Source: Lachnobacterium bovis (GTDB lineage: Bacteria > Bacillota > Clostridia > Lachnospirales > Lachnospiraceae). Taken from it: a stretch of 23,191 nucleotides of DNA. How positions within the stretch are numbered: the first letter of the stretch is position 1; each line of letters starts with the position of its first letter. The notes under the pieces were generated by a model. That model did no database searches, was not told the origin of the DNA, and saw only the letters and a list, made by a program, of their open reading frames with translations. The DNA lies in contig NZ_FOGW01000029.1 in assembly GCF_900111325.1 (NCBI RefSeq), forward strand, positions 1 through 23,191, read 5' to 3'. Shown piece by piece: positions 1 through 7,521 of the stretch. The position numbers were made by a program, and so were the translations under genes.

Positions 1-154
1 TGGATATACCGGTTCTTCTCTCAAGTTCAGCGAGATTAACCTTATCAATATTAAATTTTTCACCTAATTCATCCTTTATTTCATTAAGTGCTTGTGTTAA
101 AATTTCTTGTAAGTCATTACGATTTTTCTCATTCATTCTAATATACTGGTACAT
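1..154 (-). CDS. 5' end of a transposase-like protein, probably IS21 family (partial)
   Basis: The minus strand opens at ATG 154 or at the in-frame ATG 136 and runs off the left edge, so only about 51 N-terminal residues are visible. They begin MYQYIRMNEKNRNDLQEI, are rich in charged residues, and contain LAELERRTGIS, which reads as the first half of a helix-turn-helix. This resembles the N-terminus of IstA-like transposases of the IS21 family common in gut Clostridia; I judge this from memory of the family, and no catalytic residues lie in the window. There is no clear Shine-Dalgarno site before either start. An 11-bp inverted repeat (115-125 and 185-195) flanks the start region and could fold in the mRNA. 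The gene diverges from the relaxase gene at 439. It could instead be another DNA-binding protein. Confidence 0.5.
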   Translation of the reverse strand, partial: MYQYIRMNEKNRNDLQEILTQALNEIKDELGEKFNIDKVNLAELERRTGIS

Positions 155-195
155 TGGCTAATATCAGTATAAAGGATATAAAATAAATCGTAATG
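115..195. repeat. 11-bp perfect inverted repeat flanking the transposase start
   Basis: CATTACGATTT at 115-125 is exactly complementary to AAATCGTAATG at 185-195, with 59 nt between. In the leftward transcript the pair would enclose the start codons at 154 and 136. On the plus strand the right arm is followed by GGCTTTTTTT, so it is also terminator-like in that direction. Function is unproven. Confidence 0.5.
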
Positions 196-290
196 GCTTT
201 TTTTAGTTGAACTTTTATGGCTAATTTCTCCCGTCACTATTTTGGTTATTTTAACCTATCTGTATTTGGTTATTTTTGCCTGACTCTAAC

Positions 291-426
291 AGGGGAAAAT
301 ACCTTTCCCCTACGGAGCAAAAAACGCTCCTACCCCTTTGTGCATCCCCAAACAAGGATACCCATAATAAAATATGGCTATCCTGATCTGAGGATCTTTC
401 GTGTGCCCAACCGTAGGTACTAGTCC
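291..426. other. hairpin cluster upstream of the relaxase, possible transfer origin (oriT)
   Basis: Three inverted repeats lie in a row in non-coding DNA just before the relaxase gene. AGGGGAAA (291-298) pairs with TTTCCCCT (304-311). GGAGC (314-318) pairs with GCTCC (326-330). AGGATA plus CCATA (355-366) pairs with TATGG plus TATCCT (373-384) with one mismatch and a six-base loop. A further AGGAT at 391-395 can compete for the ATCCT arm. Two GTGC/GTGTGCCC-like strings, at 340-349 and 401-409, loosely recall MobQ nick regions. Mobilizable elements usually carry oriT beside the relaxase gene. The hairpins are seen directly; the oriT role is inferred. Confidence 0.4.
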
Positions 427-438
427 ATGCCGAAATGG

Positions 439-1701
439 ATGAGCACACGTTTTAGCGTAATGACGAGAGGTGGCAATAAGCATTGTTCTTGTCCCTCCGC
501 TATTGATGCAGCTGGTTATATCAGCCGTGAAGAACTTTATAGCGAGTATGATGGGCACACATACAAGCCAGACCCTAAAGAGGATTTAGTTCATAAGGAG
601 ATTGATTTACCAGAGAATGAACCAAAGGAATATCAAGATAGAGCCGCACTTTGGAACTCAGTAGAGGCTATTGAGAAGCAACATAATGCACAGCTTTGTA
701 GGATGTTTAAAGCTTCACTTCCAAATGATTGGACTTATGAAGTTGCGGAAGAAGTGGTTAGAAAATATGTGAAAGACAATTTTGTTTCTAAAGGTATGTG
801 TGCAGATGGGGCAATCAATGATTCAGTTAATGAAAAAGGACAACGCAATCTGCATTTTCATTTATTGCTAACATTAAGGGCAATTGATGAAAACGGCAAG
901 TGGATGCCAAAGCAAAAGAAAATCTATATTCTTGATAAGGACGGAAATAAAATCCGAACCAAGAAAGGTTACAAGTCCAAGACAGAGAAAACCACAGATT
1001 GGGATGAGCCAAGCAAAGCAAAAATGTGGAGAAAGAATCTTACGGAGCTTATCAATGAAACCAATGATGCATTGAAGATAAATGAACATTGGGAGCATAG
1101 GTCATTCAAAGAACTAGGCATGGAAGAACTACCAACCATTCATCTGGGAAGTCGAGCTAATGCATTGGAGAAAAAAGGCATTCGTACAGAGCGAGGAGAT
1201 TACAACCGCAAGGTTATGGAAATCAGAGGACTCATTGACTTTATCACAAGGACTTCTGCAAGCATTGAAAACTTCAAAGCTAAAATCAAAGATACAAGTA
1301 ATGAAGTTATCGAGCTTATTGAGTCAGTTTGTAAACGTCATAAGATTTTACAGTTGCCGATTATCAGCGGTAAGTTTTTGAGGAAGGTTTCTCACAGAGA
1401 AAGACTCCAAGATCCCAATAATATGGTGGCTTTCGTAGAGTTAAAAAACATCACAACCTTTGATTCTTTGCAGGGCTACCTTGCTGAGCATGAGGAGAAA
1501 TACGATAGGTTAAATAAAAAGCTCAGCAAGGGCGAAGATGATCCAGAGTATATCAAGAAAGAAATTAAGTCGGAGCTTTCTGGTTTAGCTTTTGCTGAGG
1601 TTCTTGATTACAACAAGACTAACGAAGACAGAGAGCGAGCAAACGACAAGAGAAATAAAGAGCAACACAAGGTTGAGAGGAAGCATAGACAAGAGAGATA
1701 G
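439..1701 (+). CDS. MobQ-type (MobA/MobL family) relaxase
   Basis: Relaxase that would nick the transfer origin of a mobilizable element and lead the strand into a recipient. From Met 439 the protein has 420 residues and begins MSTRFSVMTRGG, the usual MobL-like N-terminus. Met 427 in the same frame is possible but less typical. Features: a Tyr at about residue 27 in SAIDAAGYISREE, the position of the catalytic tyrosine; the metal-binding pair in NLHFHLLLTLR (His139, His141); and the downstream EHRSFKELG and PTIHLG motifs. The C-terminal third is charged and helical. One oddity: where relatives I recall read AIHD, this protein reads AIND (Asn127), so the third metal ligand may be lost. Base composition is richer in G and C than the chromosomal genes nearby, which fits horizontal transfer. 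No clear Shine-Dalgarno site precedes the start. A TnpW-like gene follows 31 nt later. Confidence 0.8.
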   Translation: MSTRFSVMTRGGNKHCSCPSAIDAAGYISREELYSEYDGHTYKPDPKEDLVHKEIDLPENEPKEYQDRAALWNSVEAIEKQHNAQLCRMFKASLPNDWTYEVAEEVVRKYVKDNFVSKGMCADGAINDSVNEKGQRNLHFHLLLTLRAIDENGKWMPKQKKIYILDKDGNKIRTKKGYKSKTEKTTDWDEPSKAKMWRKNLTELINETNDALKINEHWEHRSFKELGMEELPTIHLGSRANALEKKGIRTERGDYNRKVMEIRGLIDFITRTSASIENFKAKIKDTSNEVIELIESVCKRHKILQLPIISGKFLRKVSHRERLQDPNNMVAFVELKNITTFDSLQGYLAEHEEKYDRLNKKLSKGEDDPEYIKKEIKSELSGLAFAEVLDYNKTNEDRERANDKRNKEQHKVERKHRQER

Positions 1702-1732
1702 CTATGATTTCTCTTTTTTGAAAGGAGAGTTT

Positions 1733-1870
1733 ATGGACGAGAAAAAAACTTCAAATCAAATTATAAAAATTATTGGAAAGACCACGTACATTGTGAGTCT
1801 GCATTTTAAGGACAAAGGGAAAACTTTTTATGAAACCTTAAAAAGAGTCCTAAAAGTGGATTCAAAATAG
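1733..1870 (+). CDS. TnpW-like small transposon-encoded protein (45 aa)
   Basis: A 45-residue protein starts at ATG 1733 behind a strong AAAGGAG (1721-1727), which fixes the start; the same frame is open further upstream inside the relaxase region, but without a ribosome site. The sequence contains KIIGKTTYIVSLHF followed by a basic, helical tail ending in LKRVLKVDSK. This pattern, I-G-K-T-T-Y-x-V then a short amphipathic helix, matches the TnpW family of small proteins found with Tn4451-like and related mobile elements in Clostridia, as I remember it. The function of TnpW is not established. Its place 31 nt after the relaxase fits a mobile element module. No site-specific recombinase accompanies it in this window, so the element looks incomplete or extends beyond the left edge. 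Confidence 0.6.
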   Translation: MDEKKTSNQIIKIIGKTTYIVSLHFKDKGKTFYETLKRVLKVDSK

Positions 1871-1984
1871 TACACGTTACTATTGACATTTAGTCACTGG
1901 ATTAGTAAGCGAAGAAGATATTAAACAACATATCACCATATAAATTTTACCCATCCAAAAAATGAATATTCACTTCAAATATGC

Positions 1985-2038
1985 CGACATATATTTTGTA
2001 CGTACAGCATTTTCGTACAGAGTATATGTCGATTTTTT
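1985..2038 (+). terminator. long two-part hairpin with T-run, probable terminator
   Basis: CGACATATA (1985-1993) pairs with TATATGTCG (2023-2031), and inside it TGTACG (1997-2002) pairs with CGTACA (2014-2019), with a small symmetric internal loop between. A run of six T follows at 2033-2038. It lies after the TnpW-like gene and before the diguanylate cyclase. It could end transcription of the mobile segment, or be an element end. The rest of 1871-2183 is AT-rich with no gene that I can see. Confidence 0.6.
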
Positions 2039-2183
2039 ACTTGTATCTTCTGCTTGCAATTTAGAGTCTAAATACAAAAAACTATTCATAAACTAGAGTG
2101 ATAAAAACGACATAAATATACAAATAATAAATCCCAAAATATTAAATAATTATTATAACTTGACAAAAGAAAGAGGAGTTAAT

Positions 2184-3446
2184 ATGCAATTATATATAGA
2201 GAATACGATAGTTTTAACCGTATCATATTGCTTTTACGGAACTTTTTCATGGTATGTTTTCATGAGTATAAAATCAGATTTTGGATCTGAAAAAGAAATT
2301 CAATATTTTAAAGCCCAAATTGTATCATATTTGATATATTTAGCCGCAACATGGTTATGGACACTTAATGAGTTAAAGGTGATTAATATTGATGCTCCAA
2401 TGTTGTTGACCTTAGCAGTAGTGTGTCATATATCAGTTAGTTGTACAATGTATTTGTGGATTAAATATTATGTTTATCATTTACAAATAGATTTTATAGA
2501 GAAAAGGTGGTTTAGACGATTGTTTTCTATTCCTATCTATTTTGCTGTAATTTTGATAGTATCAGCGTATAAGTATGATTTTGTTTTCCATGTGATACAA
2601 AAAGGAAAAAGAGCAGAAATTATATATGATAAGTATTATTACTTGCTGTATGTATTTTTTGGAATGTATTTTGTTTTTGTAGTAATTGAAACAATTATAA
2701 CCGCAACTAAATTAAAAGAAAGAGATAGAAGACAAGAAATAATTTTATTTATAGGATATATGTTTATTTTGACACCAATTGTAGTGTTTAGTCATTTTTT
2801 GAGAGTGCTAACAGTTACAACAGTGTCTCATTTAGCTGCAATTTTTTTCACATATATTAGCATACAAGAGACAAGAGTAAGAATGGATGGTCTAACTCGA
2901 TTAAACAATAGACGTGTGGCAGAGGAGTATCTTCATAAGACTATAAGTGAATTAGTAGAAGGGAAAGAAGAAGTTGCAGTATTTATGATAGATGTTAATA
3001 GATTTAAGCTTGTTAATGACAGATATGGACATCTTGAGGGAGATAGAGCATTAGTAATTGTTGGAAATGTAATAAAAAAAGTTGCTTCATCTAATAATTG
3101 CTTTGTTGGTCGTTATGGTGGAGATGAATTTATCATGATTTTCCATAATAGACTACCAAGGCTTAATAATATCTCTAAAAGAAGAAATACAAATCAAAGA
3201 TCTATCGCAATAGAAGAATATTTCGAAAACAACATTTATAACACTCTTTGTAAAAGATTAAACAAAGAGCTAGAAGAGGAGTGCAAAAATTTAAATCTTG
3301 AGTATGAATTGTCTTTAAGTGTAGGGTATAGTGTGTGCAAAAATTCAAAGGATGATCCTAAAGTAATTATTAAATTCGCAGATGAACATTTATATCAAGA
3401 AAAAGAATCATATCATAAAAAAAATGACATGTATAAAGAGTCTTAA
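2184..3446 (+). CDS. membrane-bound diguanylate cyclase (7 TM segments plus GGDEF domain)
   Basis: Makes cyclic di-GMP from two GTP at the inner face of the membrane. ATG 2184 is chosen because GAGGAG lies five bases upstream; an earlier in-frame TTG (2160) overlaps that site. The 420-residue protein has about seven hydrophobic helices in residues 5-230 and then the GGDEF domain. Visible motifs are DGLTRLNNRR at the domain start, the substrate and metal loop IDVNRFKLVND, and the active-site motif GRYGGDEF with GGDEF at residues 312-316. All are intact, so it should be active. The RxxD inhibitory site normally just before GGDEF is absent (the stretch is SSNNCFVG), so classical product inhibition is unlikely. 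A charged insertion of some 40 residues follows the active site. The seven-helix sensor is of no type I can name. It is monocistronic, with a promoter for the next gene after it. Confidence 0.88.
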   Translation: MQLYIENTIVLTVSYCFYGTFSWYVFMSIKSDFGSEKEIQYFKAQIVSYLIYLAATWLWTLNELKVINIDAPMLLTLAVVCHISVSCTMYLWIKYYVYHLQIDFIEKRWFRRLFSIPIYFAVILIVSAYKYDFVFHVIQKGKRAEIIYDKYYYLLYVFFGMYFVFVVIETIITATKLKERDRRQEIILFIGYMFILTPIVVFSHFLRVLTVTTVSHLAAIFFTYISIQETRVRMDGLTRLNNRRVAEEYLHKTISELVEGKEEVAVFMIDVNRFKLVNDRYGHLEGDRALVIVGNVIKKVASSNNCFVGRYGGDEFIMIFHNRLPRLNNISKRRNTNQRSIAIEEYFENNIYNTLCKRLNKELEEECKNLNLEYELSLSVGYSVCKNSKDDPKVIIKFADEHLYQEKESYHKKNDMYKES

Positions 3447-3449
3447 GTA

Positions 3450-3478
3450 TTGAAAAATGCTTGTTTTTATGGTAATCT
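3450..3478 (+). promoter_or_regulatory. sigma-A type promoter before trmO-like gene
   Basis: TTGAAA (3450-3455) and TAATCT (3473-3478) are separated by exactly 17 bp, about 65 nt upstream of the chosen start codon of the TrmO-like gene. Confidence 0.5.
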
Positions 3479-3543
3479 TTTGATTATGTAAAATGCGAAA
3501 TTGATTTCATATTTTGCGAGATAATATCTTTAAAGGAGACAAG

Positions 3544-4254
3544 TTGTTGAACATTGAACCTATAGCTGTGATATACACAGACTTTTCTGAAAAGTTTGGT
3601 ATACCAAGACAAAGTGGATTAGTTAAACAATTGACAGGCAAGATTGTTTTTGAAAAGAAATACAGAGACGTTTTAGCGATACAAGGTTTAGAGGAGTTTT
3701 CTCATGTGTGGTTGATTTGGGAGTTTTCGAAGTCTAATGTTAATCCAGAGAAATTTGTACCAATGGTACATCCGCCTAAGTTAGGTGGTACAACTAAAAA
3801 AGGAGTATTTGCTACTAGATCTCCATTTAGACCTAATAGACTGGGCTTATCCTCTGTTGAAATTTTACAAATCGATACGACATCGGATCAAGCTCCTGTT
3901 ATTTATGTTTCTGGAATTGATATATTAAATGGTACTCCGATTTATGATATCAAGCCATATATTCCATATGCAGACGCTCATGTAGATGCTAAAGAAGGAT
4001 ATACTGTGTCTACTAAGGATACTAGGATTGATGTAGTATTTGAAAAGGATTTTTCGGATATTATTTCTGAGGAGACTAAGCAGACGTTAACTGAAGTTTT
4101 AAGACAGGATCCTAGAGCTGCATATAACAAGAAGGAAGATTATATCTATGGTATGGCATTTAGAGAATGCGATGTACGCTTTAAAGTGGAAGATAATATA
4201 TTAAAAGTAGTAGATATATGTTATAGGGATGATAATTTTAAAGAGATTAAGTAA
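3544..4254 (+). CDS. trmO: tRNA (N6-threonylcarbamoyladenosine37-N6)-methyltransferase TrmO family
   Basis: TrmO (formerly YaeB/TsaA) methylates the N6 atom of t6A37 in tRNAs for ACY threonine codons, using S-adenosylmethionine. The N-terminal 140 residues show the family pattern: IEPIAVIYTDFSEKFGIPRQSG, then LEEFSHVWLIWEFS, HPPKLGG, GVFATRSPFRPNRLGLS, and GIDILNGTPIYDIKPYIPYAD. These are the beta-barrel catalytic domain motifs. A C-terminal region of about 90 residues includes DPRAAY, also typical of the longer bacterial proteins. The likely start is TTG 3544 (or TTG 3547) because AAAGGAG (3532-3538) sits just before it; the frame is open further up but without a ribosome site. The protein has about 236 residues, the usual length. 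A GH32 hydrolase follows 59 nt later and may be co-transcribed. Confidence 0.85.
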   Translation: MLNIEPIAVIYTDFSEKFGIPRQSGLVKQLTGKIVFEKKYRDVLAIQGLEEFSHVWLIWEFSKSNVNPEKFVPMVHPPKLGGTTKKGVFATRSPFRPNRLGLSSVEILQIDTTSDQAPVIYVSGIDILNGTPIYDIKPYIPYADAHVDAKEGYTVSTKDTRIDVVFEKDFSDIISEETKQTLTEVLRQDPRAAYNKKEDYIYGMAFRECDVRFKVEDNILKVVDICYRDDNFKEIK

Positions 4255-4313
4255 CGCAGTACTAGCAGCGATTTAAGAGTAATAAAAAGAAAATATATTT
4301 ATAGGAGAATTGC

Positions 4314-5714
4314 ATGAGAAACAAAACTTACAAACATATGTATCATATATTCGGTAAAAAAGGATGGGTTAATGATCCAAATGGTTCTTGCTATTATGAT
4401 GGCAAATATCATATTTTTTACCAATATTCGCCAGATTATCCAGAGAGTACATTAAAGTACTGGGGACACGTAAGTTCAGAGGATATGATTCACTGGGAAG
4501 ATAACGGAATTGCACTTAAGCCAGACATTCCTCAAGATAAAGATGGTGTTTATTCAGGAACTGCATTTTGTGGAGATGGCAAAATGGAGCTTTTTTATAC
4601 AGGAAATGTAAAGCATCAAGGTGATTTTGATTACATTTTAACAGGAAGAGAGCAAAATGTAATTTATTTATCAAGTGAAGATGGTATTAATTTTTCTGAA
4701 AAAGAATTACTAATGACAAATGAAGACTTTCCTAAGAGCATGGGACTTCACGTACGTGATCCAAAGGTGTGGAAGGAAGATGACAAATATTATATGTTTT
4801 TAGGTGCTAGATCAGTTGACGATAAAGCATCTATGTTGATTTTTGAGTCAAGTGATAAGAAAAACTGGAAACTTTACAAAGAGTATACACCAAGCGCTAA
4901 GTTAGGTTATATGTTTGAGTGTCCAGATTATTTTGAAGTGGATGGCATCAAGGCAATTGGTGGATGCCCACAAGGAATGGAAAGCGAAGAATTCAAATTT
5001 ATGAACATGTATCAGTCTGGTTACTTCATTTTAAATGATAATACAATTCATTCAACTAATGAAGAACTTGAGAAAGATATTACAGTTTCTAACTTTAAAG
5101 AGTGGGATATGGGATTTGATTTTTATGCACCACAGGTATTTGAAGCTCGAGATGGTAAGAAGATAATTATCGGATGGGCTGGGGTTCCAGATGCTCCATA
5201 TAATAATGCTAAATCTTTAGAGGAAGGCTTCGAACATTCGTTAACTTTATTTAGAGAAATTTCATATGATTCTGACAAGAAAATTTTTAAGACATATCCT
5301 ATCAAAGGTTATGAGTCGTTAAGACAAGCAGAAAAAGAGATTGTCGTAGCTGATAATAAGAAACATGTAACACTTGATAGTTCGTTTGATATGGAAGTTT
5401 GCACTACAGATAGTGATCAATTCAAAATTGTCTTTGGTGATGCTAATGATAATGACGATTTGATTTTTGCATATGAAGATGGAGTATGCAAATTGGATTT
5501 CTTAAATGATACTGGATGCAAGAGAGATATCAGACGTGCTAAAATTGATAAGATTGATGATATTAGAATTTTTATGGACCAATCAATTATTGAAATTTAC
5601 GTTAACAAAGGTGAAGTTGTATTTACATCTAGATATTATCCAAATGATGACAATATTGTTGCTAAATTTGAAAATGTTGAAAATGTAAAAGCGTACTCTT
5701 TAGAAGAAATATAG
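4314..5714 (+). CDS. sucrose-6-phosphate hydrolase / beta-fructosidase, GH32
   Basis: Cleaves beta-fructosides, most likely sucrose-6-phosphate after PTS uptake, or short fructans. The 466-residue protein has no signal peptide, so it acts in the cytoplasm. GH32 catalytic residues are visible: nucleophile Asp21 in WVNDPNG, the transition-state stabiliser Asp149 in RDPKVW, and acid/base Glu202 in ECPDYFE. The five-bladed propeller spans about residues 8-320. The C-terminal beta-sandwich ends with the DQSIIEIYVNKGE and FTSRYYP motifs typical of the family. AGGAG lies eight bases before ATG 4314. No sucrose transporter or LacI-type regulator is adjacent, and I saw no clear promoter in the 59-nt gap, so it is probably read through from the gene before. 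It ends in a strong terminator. The exact substrate cannot be told from sequence alone. Confidence 0.9.
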   Translation: MRNKTYKHMYHIFGKKGWVNDPNGSCYYDGKYHIFYQYSPDYPESTLKYWGHVSSEDMIHWEDNGIALKPDIPQDKDGVYSGTAFCGDGKMELFYTGNVKHQGDFDYILTGREQNVIYLSSEDGINFSEKELLMTNEDFPKSMGLHVRDPKVWKEDDKYYMFLGARSVDDKASMLIFESSDKKNWKLYKEYTPSAKLGYMFECPDYFEVDGIKAIGGCPQGMESEEFKFMNMYQSGYFILNDNTIHSTNEELEKDITVSNFKEWDMGFDFYAPQVFEARDGKKIIIGWAGVPDAPYNNAKSLEEGFEHSLTLFREISYDSDKKIFKTYPIKGYESLRQAEKEIVVADNKKHVTLDSSFDMEVCTTDSDQFKIVFGDANDNDDLIFAYEDGVCKLDFLNDTGCKRDIRRAKIDKIDDIRIFMDQSIIEIYVNKGEVVFTSRYYPNDDNIVAKFENVENVKAYSLEEI

Positions 5715-5736
5715 AATAGTATTCGTTAGAAGAAAT
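5693..5736 (+). repeat. imperfect duplication of the GH32 gene's last codons
   Basis: GTACTCTTTAGAAGAAAT at 5693-5710 recurs as GTATTCGTTAGAAGAAAT at 5719-5736, with 16 of 18 bases identical. The first copy encodes the last residues before the stop codon and the second lies just after it. Confidence 0.55.
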
Positions 5737-5757
5737 TTTAGATTTTTTAAAAAATAT

Positions 5758-5822
5758 AGCCAAGACTACCGTTACTTCTTGTAAACAAGACAAAAAGAAA
5801 CGGATACAGTCTTGGCTTTTTT
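5758..5822 (+). terminator. rho-independent terminator of the GH32 gene
   Basis: AGCCAAGACT (5758-5767) pairs with AGTCTTGGCT (5808-5817), continued inward by CCGTT (5769-5773) with AACGG (5799-5803), and followed by six T. It lies between convergent genes and may work in both directions. Confidence 0.9.
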
Positions 5823-5854
5823 AAATTTACCGTCTAGAAATCTAGAACTTAAAT

Positions 5855-6094
5855 TCAATCAACGTATTTTTCGAGGTAATCTAAATCTGCGGGATTTTCA
5901 ATGATAATTTCACCGCGTTGTATAATATCATTTGTAAGAGCTGACGCTAAAAATATATACTCAGATAACTGACTTTTAAGATTTAGTGAATCGCCCTCTG
6001 TTGTCTGAAATAAAACATCGCCACGACATCTTTTTACAGCGTCTAAAAATTCCATTATTTCGATATTTCCTCTGAGATGATCTTTAAGTTTCAT
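5855..6094 (-). CDS. conserved small protein of unknown function (79 aa)
   Basis: A 79-residue acidic protein starting MKLKDHLRGNIEIMEFLD. A very strong AAGGAGG sits just before ATG 6094 on the minus strand, so it is surely translated. It looks like a single compact alpha/beta domain, with a conserved-looking core GDVLFQTTEGDSLNLKSQLSEYIF and an acidic tail. It has no signal peptide, membrane helix or cysteine cluster. I recall close relatives in many Lachnospiraceae, some mislabelled as poly(A) polymerase; nothing here supports a polymerase. It diverges from pta, and both promoters must lie in the 229-nt gap between them. It converges on the GH32 gene, with the terminator at 5758-5822 between. 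No function can be given. Confidence 0.75.
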   Translation of the reverse strand: MKLKDHLRGNIEIMEFLDAVKRCRGDVLFQTTEGDSLNLKSQLSEYIFLASALTNDIIQRGEIIIENPADLDYLEKYVD

Positions 6095-6255
6095 ATTTAC
6101 CTCCTTGTAGGAAAAGTGTTTTCTATTAATTCTAAGATGTAAAGTTTATATATGCAAGTGCATGTCATATAGAAAAAATACATATTATTACCCATATTAT
6201 CGTTTAAAATAACGAAAAAAATTAGCATTGTACTTGTTAAAATACAACTATTTTA

Positions 6256-6284
6256 TTGTTTTTTTATATAAAAGAGCGTAAAAT
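6256..6284 (+). promoter_or_regulatory. candidate promoter of pta
   Basis: TTGTTT (6256-6261) and TAAAAT (6279-6284) are 17 bp apart, 40 nt before the pta start. A perfect TATAAT at 6285-6290 adjoins and could be the real -10 box, with a poor -35. The rest of 6095-6323 is AT-rich and holds no gene that I can see. Confidence 0.4.
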
Positions 6285-6323
6285 TATAATTAGTTAACAA
6301 ATATATTTATAAAGGAGAAAGAA

Positions 6324-7316
6324 ATGAGTAACGTAAATGGTTTTGGTCAATTAATTGAAATTTTAAAAAAGAATCCTAAAAAAATCGTGTTTACTGAAGG
6401 ATCAGATCCTCGTATTTTAGAGGCTGCGTCAAGACTTTTAGCAAGTAATTTCTTAGCGCCAATACTAGTAGGAAATCCTGATGAAGTATATAATTCTGCA
6501 GAAGAAAGTGGCTATAATATCAGAGGAGCAAAAGTAATTGACCCTGATAATTTCGACAGAATAGATGAAATGGTTGAGTTATTTTGCGAACTTAGAAAAA
6601 GTAAAGGAGTTACAGAGGAACAAGCTAGAGCAACTTTAAGACATGCTAATTATTTTGGAACAATGCTTGTTAAAATGGGAATTGCAGATGCTTTACTTGG
6701 TGGCGCAACTTATTCGACAGCTGATACTGTTCGTCCAGCGCTTCAACTTATCAAAACTAAACCAGGTAACAGTATAGTATCTTCTTGTTTTATTCTTGTT
6801 CGTCAGTCAGCTACAGGTGGCAATGAAGTATTAGCAATGGGGGATTGCGCTATCAATATTCATCCATCAGAGGATGATTTAGTTGAGATTTCAGGAGAAA
6901 TCGCTAAATGTGCTAAAATCTTTGGTGTTGATCCAGAAATCGCATTCTTAAGCTATTCTACATTTGGCTCAGGAAAAGGTGAGGATGTAGATAAAATGCG
7001 TAATGCAGCTAATAAGGCTAAAGAAAAATATCCTGATCTTAAGATTGATGGCGAATTACAATTTGATGCAGCAGTTTCACCAAGAGTTGCGAGAACTAAA
7101 TGTCCAGAGTCAGAAGTCGCAGGACATGCTAATACATTTATTTTCCCAGATATCAATGCTGGTAACATTGGATATAAGATTGCTCAAAGATTAGGTCAGT
7201 TTGATGCATATGGTCCTATTTTATTAGGTCTAAACGCACCAATTAATGATTTGTCTCGTGGATGTAACGCACTTGAGGTTTACTCAATGGCTATCATTAC
7301 AGCGGCTTTAGCATAA
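6324..7316 (+). CDS. pta: phosphate acetyltransferase
   Basis: Interconverts acetyl-CoA and acetyl phosphate; with acetate kinase this gives ATP and acetate in fermentation. The 330-residue length matches the short single-domain Pta of Firmicutes. Typical stretches are KIVFTEGSDPRILEAA near the N-terminus, DALLGGATYSTADTVRPALQLI in the middle (residues about 125-146), and the C-terminal SPRVARTKCPESEVAGHANTFIFPDINAGNIGYK block with QRLGQFDAYGPILLGLNAPINDLSRG. AAAGGAG precedes ATG 6324. Unlike in many Clostridia, ackA is not next to it: a terminator and then ispF follow. The gene therefore seems to be monocistronic and acetate kinase must be elsewhere. The identification is firm. Confidence 0.95.
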   Translation: MSNVNGFGQLIEILKKNPKKIVFTEGSDPRILEAASRLLASNFLAPILVGNPDEVYNSAEESGYNIRGAKVIDPDNFDRIDEMVELFCELRKSKGVTEEQARATLRHANYFGTMLVKMGIADALLGGATYSTADTVRPALQLIKTKPGNSIVSSCFILVRQSATGGNEVLAMGDCAINIHPSEDDLVEISGEIAKCAKIFGVDPEIAFLSYSTFGSGKGEDVDKMRNAANKAKEKYPDLKIDGELQFDAAVSPRVARTKCPESEVAGHANTFIFPDINAGNIGYKIAQRLGQFDAYGPILLGLNAPINDLSRGCNALEVYSMAIITAALA

Positions 7317-7365
7317 AATAAAAAAAGTATAAAAATTAACATGTAAATATGAAATAAAATCTATA

Positions 7366-7414
7366 AATACTCCGCAAAATGAAATTTTTATTAAATCATT
7401 TGTGGAGTATTTTT
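7366..7414 (+). terminator. rho-independent terminator of pta
   Basis: AATACTCC (7366-7373) pairs with GGAGTATT (7404-7411), and partial pairing extends inward. A short T-run follows. It closes the pta transcript before the ispF promoter. Confidence 0.8.
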
Positions 7415-7421
7415 CATGTAA

Positions 7422-7450
7422 TTGACTTTGTTTTTTTACCATGATATGAT
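7422..7450 (+). promoter_or_regulatory. sigma-A promoter of the ispF-cysS-mrnC-rlmB-sigH operon
   Basis: TTGACT (7422-7427) and TATGAT (7445-7450) are spaced by exactly 17 bp, about 70 nt before the ispF start codon and just after the pta terminator. Confidence 0.75.
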
Positions 7451-7521
7451 AACTAAGTGAAAATATAAAAAGATGGGTAAGTGTCTTTTTTTATAGAATA
7501 GATAAAAAGGAAGGGTAAAGC

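Noticed and set aside
217..448. Short open frames on both strands before the relaxase
   Set aside because: They lack ribosome sites and are made of the inverted repeats of the possible transfer origin.
1983..1990. GCCGACAT, resembling a sigma-D -10 box on the plus strand
   Set aside because: No TAAA-like box lies 15 bp upstream, and the string is part of the long terminator-like hairpin.
5123..5305. Minus-strand open frames inside the GH32 gene and similar frames in other genes
   Set aside because: No ribosome site, no recognisable protein pattern, and fully contained in well-supported genes.
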